DNA of 56,035 bases, taken from contig VAZG01000414.1 of assembly GCA_005885285.1 (NCBI GenBank), positions 1 through 56,035 on the forward strand, read 5' to 3'. The position numbers and the translations under genes were made by a program. Each line of letters opens with the position of its first letter. The first letter of the stretch is position 1. Source of the DNA: Alphaproteobacteria bacterium (lineage in GTDB: Bacteria > Pseudomonadota > Alphaproteobacteria > Rhizobiales > Xanthobacteraceae). Shown one piece after another: positions 54,895-56,035 of the stretch. Under the pieces are notes generated by a model that searched no databases, was not told where the DNA came from, and was given only the letters and a program-made list of their open reading frames with translations.

Positions 54895-55224
54895 ATGGAA
54901 AACATCGCATGGATGGCCTGGACGCTGCCAACCGCGATCTTTTTCGTGCTGCTGGCCATGACCCTCGCGGTCATGACCTTGCTTGCGATTTATTATCCGG
55001 AAGCCGAGCGGGTCGGGGTCTTGCGCATTCCGACGACGCGCGGCGACCGATTGTTCCTCTCGCTGATCATGACTGCCGCGATTCATCTGTTGTGGATCGG
55101 CCTTGTCGGCACCGACACGATCGCGACGCTGCCGATCGGGGAAGAAGGTTTTGAGATTTCGAGCCTATGGCTCGCTACCGTGATTTCGCTTGTTTCGGCC
55201 GTCGTCATTTTTCGCAACGTCTGA
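54895..55224 (+). CDS. glpU: DUF2160 small membrane protein of the glycerol transporter (GlpU)
   Basis: This 109-aa protein starts MENIAWMAWTLPTAIFFVLL. It has three membrane segments: LPTAIFFVLLAMTLAVMTLL, LSLIMTAAIHLLWIGL and LWLATVISLVSAVVIF. Its position between the permease genes and the binding-protein gene matches glpU of the rhizobial system as I recall it. The protein may be an accessory membrane subunit; the exact role is unknown. Confidence 0.85.
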   Translation: MENIAWMAWTLPTAIFFVLLAMTLAVMTLLAIYYPEAERVGVLRIPTTRGDRLFLSLIMTAAIHLLWIGLVGTDTIATLPIGEEGFEISSLWLATVISLVSAVVIFRNV

Positions 55225-55245
55225 GCTAAGCGAAAACGAGCAGAT

Positions 55246-55260
55246 CCGGGATCAACCCGG
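55246..55260 (+). other. Small hairpin between glpU and glpV
   Basis: CCGGG-ATCAA-CCCGG forms a 5-bp stem just upstream of glpV. No U tract follows, so it is unlikely to be a terminator. It could stabilise a processed glpV transcript, a common arrangement for binding-protein genes. Confidence 0.3.
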
Positions 55261-55299
55261 GCCTGGGTATGTTTTGTCGCTGCAACGGAGGAAACCAAC

Positions 55300-56035
55300 A
55301 TGCGACACTTGGAGAGAAGCAAACGGCCCTTGAGCGGGACCCGCATTCTGATGATGACAAGCGCTGTCGCGCTGATGGCGGCCTCGGCCGCGATCACTGC
55401 CCCGGCATTTGCCGATGAAGCTGCCGCGAAAAAGTGGATCGACAGCGAATTTCAACCCTCGACGCTGTCCAAAGACGACCAGATGAAGGAAATGCAGTGG
55501 TTCATCAAGGCCGCTGCACCCTTCAAGGGGATGGAAATCAATGCCGTCTCCGAAACCTTGACCGTGCACGAATATGAATCCCGGACGCTGGCCAAGGCCT
55601 TCGAGGAGATCACCGGCATCAAGGTCAAGCACGACATCATCCAGGAAGGCGATGTCGTCGAGAAGATTCAGACCCAGATGCAGTCCGGCAAGAACGTGTA
55701 TGACGGCTGGATCAACGACTCTGACTTCATCGGAACGCATTTCCGTTACGGTCAGGCCGTCGACCTGACCGACTACATGGCCGGCGAGGGCAAGGACGTC
55801 ACCGATCCCCAGCTCGACGTCAACGACTTCATCGGCAAGTCGTTCACCACGGCGCCGAACGGCCACCTCTACCAGTTGCCCGACCAGCAGTTCGCGAACC
55901 TCTATTGGTTCCGCTACGACTGGTTCTCCAATCCCGAGTACAAGACGAAGTTCAAGGCCAAATACGGCTACGACCTCGGCGTTCCCGTGAATTGGTCGGC
56001 CTATGAGGATATCGCTGATTTCTTCACCAACGACG
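55300..56035 (+). CDS. glpV: Glycerol-binding periplasmic protein GlpV (3' end beyond window)
   Basis: This open frame of 245+ codons starts at ATG 55300 after an ACGGAGGAAA site. A signal peptide (ILMMTSAVALMAASAAITAPAFA) leads into EAAAKKWIDSEFQPSTLSKDD, then GVP-type sugar-binding-protein sequence: TLAKAFEEITGIKVKHDII, GKNVYDGWINDSDFIG and QLPDQQFANLYWFRYDWF. It is the family 1 extracellular solute-binding protein of the glp transporter and should capture glycerol in the periplasm. It has no stop before base 56035. Confidence 0.92.
   Translation, partial: MRHLERSKRPLSGTRILMMTSAVALMAASAAITAPAFADEAAAKKWIDSEFQPSTLSKDDQMKEMQWFIKAAAPFKGMEINAVSETLTVHEYESRTLAKAFEEITGIKVKHDIIQEGDVVEKIQTQMQSGKNVYDGWINDSDFIGTHFRYGQAVDLTDYMAGEGKDVTDPQLDVNDFIGKSFTTAPNGHLYQLPDQQFANLYWFRYDWFSNPEYKTKFKAKYGYDLGVPVNWSAYEDIADFFTND

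Overview
The window reads as chromosomal DNA of a GC-rich alphaproteobacterium of the Bradyrhizobium / Rhodopseudomonas type. The grounds are dense high-GC coding sequence, 4-bp overlapping operons, palindromic intergenic repeats of a kind I associate with Bradyrhizobiaceae, and a rhizobial-style glycerol ABC transporter locus. This placement is inference from gene content and style; there is no rRNA or other marker to confirm it. I saw no rRNA, tRNA, CRISPR array or prophage.

Layout. 1-4.2 kb: end of hemE, a small unknown, slyX-trhO and a gamma-glutamyltransferase. 4.4-8.2 kb: a periplasmic aldehyde dehydrogenase operon (paoABC type) whose iron-sulfur subunit gene is broken by an internal deletion. 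8.3-14.2 kb: FKBP isomerase, a 2-hydroxyacid dehydrogenase with a His-rich cupin, a cytochrome c / Vgb-like propeller fusion, a Tat-exported alpha/beta hydrolase, a GlcG/HbpS-like protein and an exported cupin. 14.4-21.1 kb: an oxyanion/stress cluster with a fused ABC exporter, an exported DUF1080-like protein, a rhodanese-ChrB protein, a DUF1259 protein, a Cys-rich peptide and the chromate transporter ChrA. Two genes here carry almost the same 76-nt structured leader. 21.2-31.9 kb: VOC proteins, a deleted DsbA-family pseudogene, a FecR/outer-membrane barrel pair, OmpA, a caspase-like protease, a vapBC-type toxin-antitoxin pair, small secreted and basic proteins, a YcaQ-type glycosylase, a TetR / methyltransferase pair and a frameshifted membrane gene. 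32.0-37.0 kb: an RND efflux operon with its TetR regulator. 37.1-44.1 kb: flavin reductase and a fatty-acid beta-oxidation operon (fadE, thiolase, fadJ-like, thioesterase). 44.1-45.0 kb: RlpA-like protein and an ABC permease remnant. 45.2-56.0 kb: glpR, then a roughly 3 kb foreign-looking insert (cytochrome b561, IS630 remnant, truncated phosphatase, CGNR regulator, EamA exporter), then glpD-glpSTPQ-glpU-glpV, the last gene cut by the window end.

The two observations I rate highest are (1) the duplicated leader upstream of the ABC fusion gene and the chrB-like gene, which has three hairpins, one compensatory base-pair change, a possible pseudoknot and a Shine-Dalgarno inside the last hairpin, and (2) the complementary degeneracy of the GlpS/GlpT ATPases, which predicts one canonical and one degenerate ATP site. 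Three genes are broken by frameshift or internal deletion, which could mean real gene decay or assembly error.
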